From positions 1-13,271 of the forward strand of contig CAZFJC010000038.1 in NCBI GenBank assembly GCA_964518765.1: a stretch of DNA of 13,271 bases, in the 5' to 3' direction. Every line of letters starts with the position of its first letter. Positions within the stretch are counted from its first letter, which is position 1. The translations under genes and the position numbers were made by a program. Positions 1 through 7,160 of the stretch are shown in pieces. The DNA is from CAZPNX01 sp964518765. GTDB taxonomy: Bacteria; Edwardsbacteria; AC1; EtOH8. The notes under the pieces are model-generated. The model was given only the letters and a program-made list of their open reading frames with translations, made no database searches and was not told the DNA's origin.

Positions 1-1
1 G

Positions 2-353
2 TCCAGCGGCCTAGGTGTAACACTCAGACTGGCACTAATAACGGGGGCAGATCAGCGTCACCGAACCCCGGCGGTTCAGCTACCAGCTTTACCAAAACGC
101 GCCCAACCCGACAAATGGAAGGTCGGTGTTCAGATACCAGTTGGCCGGTAACCAAAAGGCCTCACTGAAGATATACAATACCCTCGGTCAATTGGTGAAG
201 ACCCTTATCGACGAGGTTCAGGGGCCTGGTAATTACCGCGTAGAATGGGACGGAAGCGACAACCGCGGCCGCAAAGCAGCTTCGGGCGTGTATTTTTACC
301 GGTTGGTGGCTGGCTCGTATTGCGACATGAAAAAATTAGTATTTTTAAAGTAA
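2..353 (+). CDS. 3' end of a secreted protein gene with FlgD-like/T9SS-type sorting domain; apparent frameshift
   Basis: The frame ending at TAA 351-353 encodes a typical FlgD-like C-terminal domain: a YQNAPNPTNG linker (about 90-120), then RYQLAGNQKASLKIYNTLGQ, an EWDG turn and SGVYFYRL near the end. Such domains close secreted surface proteins in FCB-type bacteria, where they act as T9SS sorting signals. The frame is open only from 42, because TAA occurs at 39-41, and it has no ATG, GTG or TTG until a GTG at 126 that lies inside the domain, so 126 is unlikely to be a true start. The frame beginning at base 2 is open and reads GVTLRLALITG up to a run of five G (43-47). Removing one G joins it smoothly to the domain. 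I therefore read this as the end of a larger gene beginning outside the window, with a one-base indel that is either real decay or a sequencing error. The function of the missing part is unknown. Confidence 0.6.
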
Positions 354-409
354 GTCCGCACGCTCCATAAAGTAATATAAAGCATCAAACTTCACGAGGA
401 GATCGAGCC

Positions 410-1582
410 TTGCTGAAACTTCACTTCAACTACAAGGACGTCTTCCGGGCGGCCCGCCTGGGCTTCTCGCCCAAGAAGATGTGGGTCATGTTCTGCGGCC
501 TGCTATCGGGCTTGGTGGCCTACGGCATCCTCGGCTACCTGGCCCACGCCGCCGCCGGGCGGCCGCTGGAGGACACCTGGGCCATGTTCGGCCTGGTGCC
601 GCTGCCCTGGTCGGACTTCGGGTTCTGGGCCTGGCTGCTATGGGGCCTGGGCGCCCTGTTTTTCGCCGTCATCATGATGCTGGCCTCGGCCATGGCCGCC
701 AGGATCACCTCCGAACAGCTGTCGGGCAATGAGTTCTTCGAGGTCAAGGAGTCCGTCAAGTTCATCAAAGAGAGCTGGAGATCGGTGCTGGGGGCGCCCC
801 TGGTCATCGTCCTCTTTATAGTCTTCCTGGTGGCCTGCGGCGCCGTCCTGGGGCTGTGGGGGCGCATCCCCCTCATCGGGCACCTGACCGTCTCCCTGCT
901 GGCCCTGCCCATCTATTTCGTCTGCCTATTCATCGCCTTCCTATTGGTGGCCCTGGCGGTGGCCCTGTGGTACGTGCCGGTGATCGTAGGCTCCACTAAG
1001 AGCGACACCTTCGACAGCCTGTTCGAGACCTTCTCGGCCATAACCGCCCAGCCCTGGCGCCTGGCGGTCTACACCGCCCTTTTGAAGCTGGTGACCCTGA
1101 CCGGGTTCCTGGTGTTCGCCTGGTTTACCATGGCCGCCCTAGGGCTGGCCTTCAAGGTGCTGGCGGCGGCCATGGGCCAGAAATTCGTGGACATCGCCCT
1201 GTCCGGGGTAGCCCTGTACACGCCGCCGGTGGCCCTCAACGCTATGATCGGGGCCATGAACAACGGTCTGTGGGGACTGGGCGGCATGCCGCCGCTGGCC
1301 CCCTGCTCTGATCTGGGCTGGGCCGGGCACATCTCGGCCTTCATCACCGGCATGAGCCTCAACATCGTCCGGCTGATAGTCCTTTCCTACGCGGCCAGCG
1401 CCTTCGTGGTCGGGCAGACCATCATCTACGGCATCATCGTCATGAAGCGCGATGAGAGGAATATCTTCGAACGCAAGGAGGAGAAGCCAGCGGAGGCCGT
1501 CGAAACCCCGCCCTGCCAGCCAGAGGAGGAGAAGAAGGAGAAGAAGGCTACGGCTAGAAGGAAACCGGCCAGGAAAAAGTAG
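410..1582 (+). CDS. uncharacterised polytopic inner-membrane protein with charged C-terminal tail
   Basis: This 390-residue protein has about six to eight hydrophobic segments: roughly residues 23-48, 72-97, 127-150, 160-193 (long, possibly two), 216-256 (possibly two) and 312-345. A soluble tail from about 346 to 390 is rich in Glu, Pro and Lys and ends in KPARKK, so it is probably cytoplasmic. The start is TTG at 410, chosen because GAGGAG at 396-401 lies 8 bases upstream; the next ATG (479) would remove the N-terminal amphipathic region. The middle section, a GRIPLIG segment followed by a KSDTFDSLFETFS motif and PWRL before another membrane span, resembles from memory an uncharacterised membrane-protein family seen in planctomycetes and related bacteria. 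No catalytic motif is visible and no function can be assigned. It lies 56 bases after the sorting-domain fragment and has the strong hairpin at 1601-1643 just downstream. Confidence 0.85.
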   Translation: MLKLHFNYKDVFRAARLGFSPKKMWVMFCGLLSGLVAYGILGYLAHAAAGRPLEDTWAMFGLVPLPWSDFGFWAWLLWGLGALFFAVIMMLASAMAARITSEQLSGNEFFEVKESVKFIKESWRSVLGAPLVIVLFIVFLVACGAVLGLWGRIPLIGHLTVSLLALPIYFVCLFIAFLLVALAVALWYVPVIVGSTKSDTFDSLFETFSAITAQPWRLAVYTALLKLVTLTGFLVFAWFTMAALGLAFKVLAAAMGQKFVDIALSGVALYTPPVALNAMIGAMNNGLWGLGGMPPLAPCSDLGWAGHISAFITGMSLNIVRLIVLSYAASAFVVGQTIIYGIIVMKRDERNIFERKEEKPAEAVETPPCQPEEEKKEKKATARRKPARKK

Positions 1583-1600
1583 GCCCGGCATACCATACGA

Positions 1601-1643
1601 AAAGAAAAGCGGGCGTCCTAACTCAGGACGCCCGCTTTTCTTT
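1601..1643. terminator. bidirectional intrinsic terminator between convergent genes
   Basis: Perfect 19-bp inverted repeat: arms 1601-1619 and 1625-1643 around the 5-base loop AACTC. The GC core CGGGCGTCCT is flanked by A-rich and T-rich ends, so either strand yields a hairpin ending in a U-rich tract (CTTTTCTTT on +). It starts 18 bases after the stop of the membrane-protein gene and lies 24 bases beyond the stop of the - strand Ig-repeat gene, so it can serve both. Confidence 0.93.
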
Positions 1644-1667
1644 GCCTTAACTTCTTAGTTCCCAACG

Positions 1668-3350
1668 CTACGGGCGGTGGATGATGACCCTTATCCCGTC
1701 GCCCCCGATCACGTGTCCGTCCAGACGCGCCCGCACCATGACGTTGCCCTCGGCCTGAGCGGCCTGCGGGCTGCCGGCAGTGAAGAGGCCTGAGTACTGA
1801 TCGATGCTGCCGAAATTGGGATACAGGGAGCTGGCCGACCATTCAAAGGAGACGCCAGGAACCGGATTGCCGGCCTGGTCCCTGATCACGGCGGTGAACT
1901 GGTGGATTTCCCCGGCGTTGAGATGGGTAGGCCTGGCCCCCAGTATCTGCACGCTGTAGTTGGAGACGCCCACCACGGCGTACCCTCGTCCTCCGCCCAG
2001 CTCCGGCGGCAGTATGGCCACCACCGTGCCCATCTTCGGGAGGGGGCCGGCGGTGAACAGGCCGTCGGGGGTGATGGTGCCGATTCCCTGGGGAACCGCC
2101 TTCCAGACGAACCGGACGTTGTCCAACGGCTGGCCCGAAGGACCGACGGCAATGGCCGAGAACTGTCTCGTTTCGCCGGGCCTGAGCACCGCCTTGGCCG
2201 GGGACACGCGGACCGTCCTGGGCGGTCCGGCCTTGACTCTGACCGAGGCGAAATCCTGGCCGATGCCGAAATCGGAAGGAAGCGCGGCCACCACCTTTCC
2301 CTGGAGGACCCTGTCGCCGGCGGTGAAAAGGCCCTCGGGCGTGACGGTGCCTAGGTTCTGGGGAACGACCTTCCACACCCAGTAAGGCGGGGAGACCTGA
2401 TTTCCCTGGGGATCGAAACAGACGGGCTCGAACTCGGCGCTCTGCCGCGGGGCCACCAATGCTGTCTTGGGCCGCAGCTGCACCCGGTAACGCTTGGCGC
2501 CGCCGGCTACCGTCGCCAGGCTGCGTGCCTGGCCGAAGGCCCCCTGGTATCTGGCCCGGACGGTAATGACGCCGTTCCCGGGCACTGAAGCGGCGGTGAA
2601 GGTTCCGTCGTCGGAGAATGAACCCAGCCTTGGCGGGGAAACCTGAAAGGTTACCTCGGCCGGAACAATATTTCCGGATGAGTCGCGAACGGTAACGCTC
2701 ACCCTGGCCGAAGCCCCCGGCTCCAGGCGCAGGCGTCGTGGCTCGATGTCGACGGAGAGGGATCCGGCACCGGGCGATGCCGATACCAAGATCCTCGCCT
2801 GGCCCATGCCGCTGGCCGCGCCGGTCCTGGCCACAGCCACGATGCGTCCGCGCCCTGGGCGCCGGGGAGTGAACAGTCCCTGGCCGTCTATCATCCCCAG
2901 GTCCTTGGGGACCAGTCTCCAGGTTATGGCCGGGGATTCAATCTCCTCCCCATCGATGTTGCGGATTTCGGCGCGGAACTGGACCGGCGAGTTGACCTCG
3001 GCCCTAGCGACAGCGGGTATGACCGTCACCCTGAGCCTGGGTTCGTCCGGCCCGACTACCCTGACCATAGCGTGGCCGACGGAGACCGAACCTGGAGCGG
3101 ACGAAACCGCCCTGACCAGCCCCCGGCCTGGTTTTTCGGAGGCGGTGAAGCGCCCTCCGGCGTCTATGGTTCCCAACGATGGCGGCACCACCTGCCATCT
3201 GACCGTGGGGGCGGCGGAATCGGCCTCGACCGAGAAATCGACAATGCCGCCAGTTCGCACCAGGGCCGGGTTAGGCTGGACCACCAGGCCATCAGCCACC
3301 AATTGCCCGGCCAAGGCGAGCGATGCCAGCAAGAGCGATATGGTTCTCAT
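1668..3350 (-). CDS. secreted protein of six bacterial Ig-like repeats
   Basis: A 560-residue protein with an N-terminal signal peptide (MRTISLLLASLALAG, probable cleavage near Ala19) and then six repeats of about 90 residues. Each repeat has a core W-x-V-x-P-x-x-L-G-x-I-x-x-x-G-x-F-T-A; cores begin at about residues 51, 144, 235, 325, 415 and 503. Most also have an x-V-x-P-x-x-x-x-L-x-P-G strand near their start, as in BIG2/Ig-like bacterial surface domains. No transmembrane helix, lipobox, LPXTG or FlgD-like sorting domain follows, so it is probably periplasmic or released. The sixth repeat is the most divergent (EWSASSLYPNFG). The gene is last in the lipoprotein-sigma-anti-sigma operon, and its ATG overlaps the anti-sigma stop codon as ATGA, which suggests translational coupling. 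A structural, adhesive or ligand role is likely. Being coupled to the sensor gene, it could be sensed by the anti-sigma factor or be an output of it (inference). Confidence 0.88.
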   Translation of the reverse strand: MRTISLLLASLALAGQLVADGLVVQPNPALVRTGGIVDFSVEADSAAPTVRWQVVPPSLGTIDAGGRFTASEKPGRGLVRAVSSAPGSVSVGHAMVRVVGPDEPRLRVTVIPAVARAEVNSPVQFRAEIRNIDGEEIESPAITWRLVPKDLGMIDGQGLFTPRRPGRGRIVAVARTGAASGMGQARILVSASPGAGSLSVDIEPRRLRLEPGASARVSVTVRDSSGNIVPAEVTFQVSPPRLGSFSDDGTFTAASVPGNGVITVRARYQGAFGQARSLATVAGGAKRYRVQLRPKTALVAPRQSAEFEPVCFDPQGNQVSPPYWVWKVVPQNLGTVTPEGLFTAGDRVLQGKVVAALPSDFGIGQDFASVRVKAGPPRTVRVSPAKAVLRPGETRQFSAIAVGPSGQPLDNVRFVWKAVPQGIGTITPDGLFTAGPLPKMGTVVAILPPELGGGRGYAVVGVSNYSVQILGARPTHLNAGEIHQFTAVIRDQAGNPVPGVSFEWSASSLYPNFGSIDQYSGLFTAGSPQAAQAEGNVMVRARLDGHVIGGDGIRVIIHRP

Positions 3351-4042
3351 GATTGGGCCTCCAGGGTGTAGAAGCTAAAGGATAGCTTCCTCTCAATCCC
3401 ATCCGGCTCTCTAAGGGTGATGGTGACGGCCTGGCGTCCTGATTCGAGCTTTCCGGGATCCACGCTCAACAGCTCGCCTTCGGCGCGGACGCGGCCTGAG
3501 AGGTCGCGGTCATTCAGCCTCATAGAGATCACCGTCCCCGGGGGAGGGGCCGGGTAAAGCGAGGCCATGATGGAGACATCGTCTCTGGCCACCACATCGC
3601 CGTCGCCGGGCCATACCGGATAGATGGCGGTAGGCCCGGAGGCCTTCGCTTTGGGGGCCAGGGCTGGCTCATATTGTTGTTGGGGGACAGAAGCCGCGAC
3701 CTCAGGCTTTTTTTCGGAATCCGGTCTAGCGGGACCGACCCTTCGGGCCTCGAAGAGCGCCACAGCCGCGGCCAGAACCAGCAGGGCCGCCGCCGGGGCC
3801 AGTAGGGGCCCCCAAGCGCGGCTGGGCCGCTTCCCACCGCCGGCAACAGCGGCCTTCAGCCTGGTCTCGAAGAAGGCCGGGGGCTCTACTGCGGGCAGGG
3901 ACCTGAGGGCGTTCTCCAGGTCCTCCTGCTCCTCCAGGAGCTTTCGGCATTCAGGGCAGCCGGATATGTGGTCCCTAAGCCTTTCCGTGATCCCGCTACC
4001 CGGATTCTCCTTGATCCATTTGGCAAGATCTGAGCACTTCAT
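3347..4042 (-). CDS. membrane-bound zinc-finger anti-sigma factor (ZAS type) with periplasmic Ig-like domain
   Basis: A 231-residue protein with three parts. The N-terminal cytoplasmic domain carries Cys3 and the H25-x3-C29-x2-C32 signature (DHISGCPEC) of zinc-binding anti-sigma domains (zf-HC2/ZAS), which hold ECF sigma factors inactive at the inner membrane. A single membrane helix follows at about 77-98. After a Pro/Ala/Lys-rich linker (about 102-138), residues 140-228 look like an Ig/FN3-type beta-sandwich (WPGDGDVV, then MRLNDRDLSG and RQAVTITLREPDG), placed in the periplasm. The ATG overlaps the sigma-factor stop by 4 bases (ATGA), and its own stop overlaps the next start in the same way. 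Its sigma partner is almost certainly the upstream gene. The periplasmic Ig-like domain is the probable sensory part; its ligand is unknown, and the six-Ig-repeat protein encoded next is an obvious candidate partner (inference). Confidence 0.92.
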   Translation of the reverse strand: MKCSDLAKWIKENPGSGITERLRDHISGCPECRKLLEEQEDLENALRSLPAVEPPAFFETRLKAAVAGGGKRPSRAWGPLLAPAAALLVLAAAVALFEARRVGPARPDSEKKPEVAASVPQQQYEPALAPKAKASGPTAIYPVWPGDGDVVARDDVSIMASLYPAPPPGTVISMRLNDRDLSGRVRAEGELLSVDPGKLESGRQAVTITLREPDGIERKLSFSFYTLEAQS

Positions 4043-4566
4043 TTTATCGCCCCTGTTTCCAAGGCAAAAGCCTTAAGTTTTTTTGCCAGCATCCTCCGTC
4101 CACGCCAGAGCCTCGATTTGACCGTTCCCTCCGAGCAGCCCATTATCCCGGATATCTGCCGGCAGTCGCACTGCTGGAAGTAGAACAAGGTTATCACCGT
4201 CCTGAATTCGGCAGGCAGGTCGGCCACCGCCTTGGCCACCGCCTGTTTTCTCTGGTCGTCCTCCAGATCGTCAGGCATCTCCTCCGAGGCCGCTTCCGCC
4301 GGGATCTCCTCCAGGCCAAGCCAACTCCTTAGCCGCCGGCGGCGGTAATACCGCTTGAACCGGTTGACGGCTATGCGGTACAGCCAGGTGAAGACCTCGG
4401 AGCGGCCCTCGAAGTTGTCGTAATCCCGATAGGCCGCCAGCCAAACGTCCTGGGCCAGATCCTGAGCGGCATGATAGTCACCAGTCAACCGGAACAGGAG
4501 GTTGAATATCTTCCCGGAATGGCTGTCAATGAGCTTTGAGAAATAGTCCTGTCGACTGTCGTCCAT
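4039..4566 (-). CDS. ECF-family RNA polymerase sigma factor
   Basis: A 175-residue protein of normal length for an ECF (sigma-E-like) sigma factor, with only regions 2 and 4. Region 2 spans about 8-78 and includes AQDLAQDVWLAAYRDYDNF and FTWLYRIAVNRFKRYYRRRR, the polymerase-binding and -10-recognition part. Region 4 spans about 113-165 (LPAEFRTVITLFYF, then the helix-turn-helix ending GTVKSRLWRGRRML), which reads the -35 element. An acidic linker (about 86-105) joins them. The start is ATG at 4566, since no other start lies nearby; GGAG is present but only 2 bases upstream, so initiation may depend on the lipoprotein gene 37 bases ahead. The stop overlaps the anti-sigma start (ATGA). Three cysteines in region 4 (C133, C135, C144) are noted. 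Its likely targets are the GGAAC-N19-TCTAA promoters at 5573, 7132 and 11966, including its own operon. Confidence 0.96.
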   Translation of the reverse strand: MDDSRQDYFSKLIDSHSGKIFNLLFRLTGDYHAAQDLAQDVWLAAYRDYDNFEGRSEVFTWLYRIAVNRFKRYYRRRRLRSWLGLEEIPAEAASEEMPDDLEDDQRKQAVAKAVADLPAEFRTVITLFYFQQCDCRQISGIMGCSEGTVKSRLWRGRRMLAKKLKAFALETGAIK

Positions 4567-4603
4567 AGCTCCAGCAACTGGTTGCCCGGGGTATCGATTG
4601 GTC

Positions 4604-5530
4604 CTATTGGGGCAGGGAATCCTGGGTTACTATATAAGGCAGACACCAGGCCCTGGCGGCATAGGATGCCGTGCTGTCCCCGAACAGGGTGTTCCAGGCC
4701 ACTACATCCACCGAGGCATGGCGGACGGCCGGCAGCATTAAAGGCGGAATGGAATCGCCGGCGATCTCCCAGCTACGGACAAAGGTGGTGGCGTTCTCCC
4801 GGTAGAGCGGCCATCTCATGTGATGTCTGGGCAGGCGGTAGAGCCAGCGGTGCAGGAAGGCCCAGGTGGAGTCGCCGCCGTCGGTCCGGCAGTAAACGGT
4901 CACCACCGCGGTGTCGCCGGGATTGAACACCGGCAGGTTCTCCCTGAGCCTGGCCGAGGACATCTCTGACGGCAGGATCTCGATCGGCCCGTTGTCGCAG
5001 CCGGACACCACCACCCGGTCGATCAGCACATTGTAGGGCGGATTGACCGTGGCGATCTCCAGAGGGGTGACCCCCCAGATGCGCCAGATACCGTTGATCT
5101 TCCTCAGACGGACCGTCCGGTGTCCCTGATCATGCAGAGTGTCGACGTTGGGGTTCATCAGGCCGTCGTCGGTGTTGTCGACGTAGATGTGGCCGTAGAA
5201 ATCCAAGGTGATACGGGCCGTGGCCACGGTGTTGGATGAATCATAGCTGATGTCCACCGTCCTGGTGACTCGGTCTATTCTGCGGGCCCAACGCACCGTC
5301 ATGGGGAAGGTGTCCGTCTTTGCCCCGCCGGCCAAGCTCGATGAGGCGTACGGGGTGGAGGTGTTATCGTTGATAAAGCTGGTGGTGTCGGTATAGCCGG
5401 ACGACAGCAGGATATTGTTGATGGCGTCGTCGTCCCCGGCCGTAGGCGAGGCTGCCGGGTTGGTCTTTCCGCAGGCGGCCATAATGATCGCCATCAATAC
5501 CACCAAGAGGGGAAGTAGCCTGGTCTTCAT
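4604..5530 (-). CDS. predicted lipoprotein of unknown function, first gene of the ECF sigma operon
   Basis: A 308-residue protein with a lipoprotein signal peptide: Lys/Arg at the N-terminus, a hydrophobic stretch, and a lipobox ending MAAC with Cys20 as the lipidated residue. After a short Asp/Ser/Thr-rich linker, residues about 75-160 alternate as beta strands, and the segment ending NGIWRIWGVTP is faintly like NTF2/SnoaL-type folds (weak). The rest (about 165-308) is rich in Trp, Arg and Tyr with no motif I recognise. Start ATG 5530 has GGAG (5539-5542) 8 bases upstream. It lies 37 bases before the sigma-factor gene with no terminator between, so it is probably co-transcribed from the promoter at 5573-5601. 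A role as envelope-stress sensor or regulator for the sigma/anti-sigma pair is possible, but no sequence feature proves it. It lacks a recognised catalytic motif. Confidence 0.85.
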   Translation of the reverse strand: MKTRLLPLLVVLMAIIMAACGKTNPAASPTAGDDDAINNILLSSGYTDTTSFINDNTSTPYASSSLAGGAKTDTFPMTVRWARRIDRVTRTVDISYDSSNTVATARITLDFYGHIYVDNTDDGLMNPNVDTLHDQGHRTVRLRKINGIWRIWGVTPLEIATVNPPYNVLIDRVVVSGCDNGPIEILPSEMSSARLRENLPVFNPGDTAVVTVYCRTDGGDSTWAFLHRWLYRLPRHHMRWPLYRENATTFVRSWEIAGDSIPPLMLPAVRHASVDVVAWNTLFGDSTASYAARAWCLPYIVTQDSLPQ

Positions 5531-5533
5531 TGG

Positions 5534-5583
5534 CGTGACTCCATTAAAAGTTTATAGATTCTATTCTTAATGTTAGAGTCACG
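5534..5583 (-). repeat. inverted repeat spanning -10 element and ribosome-binding site of the lipoprotein gene
   Basis: Read on the - strand, CGTGACTC-TAA-CATTAA (5583-5567) is complementary to TTAATG-GAGTCACG (5547-5534): 14 paired bases with a 3-base bulge and a 19-base loop. The upstream arm contains most of the proposed -10 element and the downstream arm contains the GGAG of the lipoprotein ribosome-binding site. It has no U-tract, so it does not look like a terminator. It may be a protein-binding operator or an RNA hairpin that hides the ribosome site in read-through transcripts. Confidence 0.7.
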
Positions 5584-5601
5584 ACAATCTTCTTAGGTTC
5601 C
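5573..5601 (-). promoter_or_regulatory. ECF-type promoter of the lipoprotein-sigma-anti-sigma-Ig operon
   Basis: On the - strand GGAAC (5601-5597), 19 bases, then TCTAA (5577-5573), in the context GACTCTAACAT. This matches the general ECF/RpoE-type pattern (GGAAC at -35, TCTAA/TCTGA at -10). Spacing is identical to the two other copies in the window. The -10 element ends 42 bases before the lipoprotein start codon. Because this operon encodes the sigma factor, autoregulation is implied. Confidence 0.75.
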
Positions 5602-5620
5602 TGGAATCAACATAAGCCCC

Positions 5621-7090
5621 CTATCTGATAAGTCCTGCCGTTTCAAGGAGTTGCCTTTCGAACGCCCTTGCGGCCACCTTGACCTGGCGGACCTTGGCAG
5701 CGGCGGTCCGGTACTTTTGGCCGATACGTTCAATCTCCTCCTGCGCCCGCAAAATCTCTCCGTAGTGCTGGTCCGAAGTACTGGCCCTTCTGGCTATCCT
5801 TGAGGACTCGATGGCAGCGCTTTGCTGGGCGGCAGCGTCTCTGTCGAATTCCTGGTAGTCGAAGCCATGATTTCGCAGTTTGAAGGCGAAATAATCGTTT
5901 CTCAGCCTGAAGAATTTTTCCCTGGCGGCCAGCGGGTGTTCGGGATATAGTTGGCGGATCTCGGATAGCTCCCGGGCGAAATCGGCCAATTTAGCGATAA
6001 TGATCGAAAGCTTCGGCTCCAGCGCGTCCAGCCTGCCCTGGGCCGCCCTGGCCGCCGCCGCCAGGCTTGAGATCCTATCCAGCAGGGAGGCCTGGTCGCC
6101 AGTGCCCTCGATCCGGCCTTCCCGATCCGATTTTATCAGCTCCTCAGATATTTTGGCCTCCAGCTCCTGGCGGCGCTGGACCAGAGCGTCCAGCCTGGAC
6201 CTGGCGGCATCGGCCTGCTCTCCGAGGGCGGCCGGCTCGCCCTCGACCTCCACCCGGCGGGCCAGTATCAGCAACTGCCGCAGCCTACGTTCGGCCCGAA
6301 GCAGGAGCAGGCGCCACTGTCGCTGGTCGTCGGCGACGCGGCGACGCAGGGAAGCGGTCTCTCCCGGATCCGGCCTTCCGGTGCGGCCGGATCGCTCCCG
6401 AAGCCTGGCCGCGGATTTCAGAAGCGATTCCTGCCGCTCAAGCCGTCGCTCCATGGCGTCCAGGATCGCGTCTACTGACTTCAGTAGTTTGGCGAAAGCC
6501 TTGCCTGACCACCGTTCCCATCTCGGCTCTTTCGTAAGATCGAAAGCCGCGGGCTGGGACGGTTCCCGGCCCCGGCGGAAGTAGGCCTGGCGCATGGCCG
6601 CCAGCCGCACCATCCTTGGGGAAAGCCTGGGATCGGTGACCTCGACCTCGCCCTCCTCGACCGCCACCCTTGTGTCCGAATTGTGATCTACCTCCACCCG
6701 GAAGATCGTCCCCCTGACGCCGGCCACCGCCGTCGGCGTCTCCACCTGGAAACGGCCCTGGGCCGATGACAGCTTGGCCACCTTGGCCCAGAGCTTGCCC
6801 AAAATAAGCTTTAGGGAGCGGAGGGTGTCCGCTTGCTCTACCACCAGCCGGGCCCGCTCGGAGATCCTTACCGATGTCCCGTCAACGAAGGACACCTCGG
6901 CCTTGGAGTCCTTTCCGGTCATCACCGAGTCGCCGCTGAACAGGGGCTGACCGATCTCGGCCTCCTCCTCCTTGCCCTGGTGCCAGACGCGGCATTCGCC
7001 GGTATAGATCGTCAGATTGGCGGCCGGCGGCTGGGCCAGGGAAGTCAGCGCCGCCGTTATCAGAAGGAGGACTGTCAGGATGCTTTTCAT
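5621..7090 (-). CDS. secreted FecR-domain protein with long coiled-coil region
   Basis: A 489-residue protein with a cleavable signal peptide (MKSILTVLLLITAALTSLAQ, about 1-20). Residues about 50-153 are a FecR domain: FSGDSVMTGKDSKAEVSFVD, DGTSVRISERARL, then VETPTAVAGVRGTIFRV and VEEGEVEV, which is the typical order. An EPRWERWSG stretch at 188-196 follows, then a largely helical region to the end (about 203-489), rich in Arg, Glu, Ala and Leu with heptad-like patterns, likely coiled coil and probably elongated. Classical FecR proteins are inner-membrane regulators with a cytoplasmic N-terminal anti-sigma part; that part is absent here and the protein begins with a signal peptide, so it is a periplasmic or surface protein, not an anti-sigma factor. 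It sits alone between the barrel gene and the lipoprotein gene with its own ECF-type promoter at 7132-7160. The function is unknown; an envelope structural or binding role is likely. Confidence 0.87.
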   Translation of the reverse strand: MKSILTVLLLITAALTSLAQPPAANLTIYTGECRVWHQGKEEEAEIGQPLFSGDSVMTGKDSKAEVSFVDGTSVRISERARLVVEQADTLRSLKLILGKLWAKVAKLSSAQGRFQVETPTAVAGVRGTIFRVEVDHNSDTRVAVEEGEVEVTDPRLSPRMVRLAAMRQAYFRRGREPSQPAAFDLTKEPRWERWSGKAFAKLLKSVDAILDAMERRLERQESLLKSAARLRERSGRTGRPDPGETASLRRRVADDQRQWRLLLLRAERRLRQLLILARRVEVEGEPAALGEQADAARSRLDALVQRRQELEAKISEELIKSDREGRIEGTGDQASLLDRISSLAAAARAAQGRLDALEPKLSIIIAKLADFARELSEIRQLYPEHPLAAREKFFRLRNDYFAFKLRNHGFDYQEFDRDAAAQQSAAIESSRIARRASTSDQHYGEILRAQEEIERIGQKYRTAAAKVRQVKVAARAFERQLLETAGLIR

Positions 7091-7131
7091 GGTCGCTCTT
7101 AATGTTGTGAAGTTACAGATCCCGTCGAAAT

Positions 7132-7160
7132 TTAGAGTCTCCGAACGACAGCTCGGTTCT
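7132..7160 (-). promoter_or_regulatory. ECF-type promoter of the FecR-domain gene
   Basis: On the - strand AGAAC (7160-7156), 19 bases, then TCTAA (7136-7132), in the context GACTCTAAATT. It differs from the other two copies only by A for G at the first -35 base. The -35 begins on the last base of the TAA stop of the upstream barrel gene. The -10 element ends 41 bases before the ATG at 7090. A weak AAGAG ribosome site lies just before that ATG. Confidence 0.72.

Noticed and set aside
331..353. AAAAA-TTAGTA-TTTTT as a terminator of the first gene
   Set aside because: The stem is only A-T pairs and lies within the coding end; too weak.
354..409. Promoter for the membrane-protein gene (TAATAT at 373-378)
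   Set aside because: No acceptable -35 hexamer at 16-18 bases upstream and no GGAAC motif; not strong enough to list.
1902..2385. Long + strand open frames within the Ig-repeat gene, and similar frames opposite other - strand genes
   Set aside because: They lack ribosome sites and recognisable domains, and arise from GC-rich codon bias opposite well-supported genes.
5534..5583. Inverted repeat as a terminator of the FecR gene
   Set aside because: There is no U-tract after either arm, and the arms overlap the promoter and ribosome site of the next gene.
5621..7090. FecR protein as the anti-sigma factor of the ECF sigma
   Set aside because: It begins with a signal peptide, is not adjacent to the sigma gene, and a clear ZAS-type anti-sigma factor directly follows the sigma gene with an ATGA overlap.
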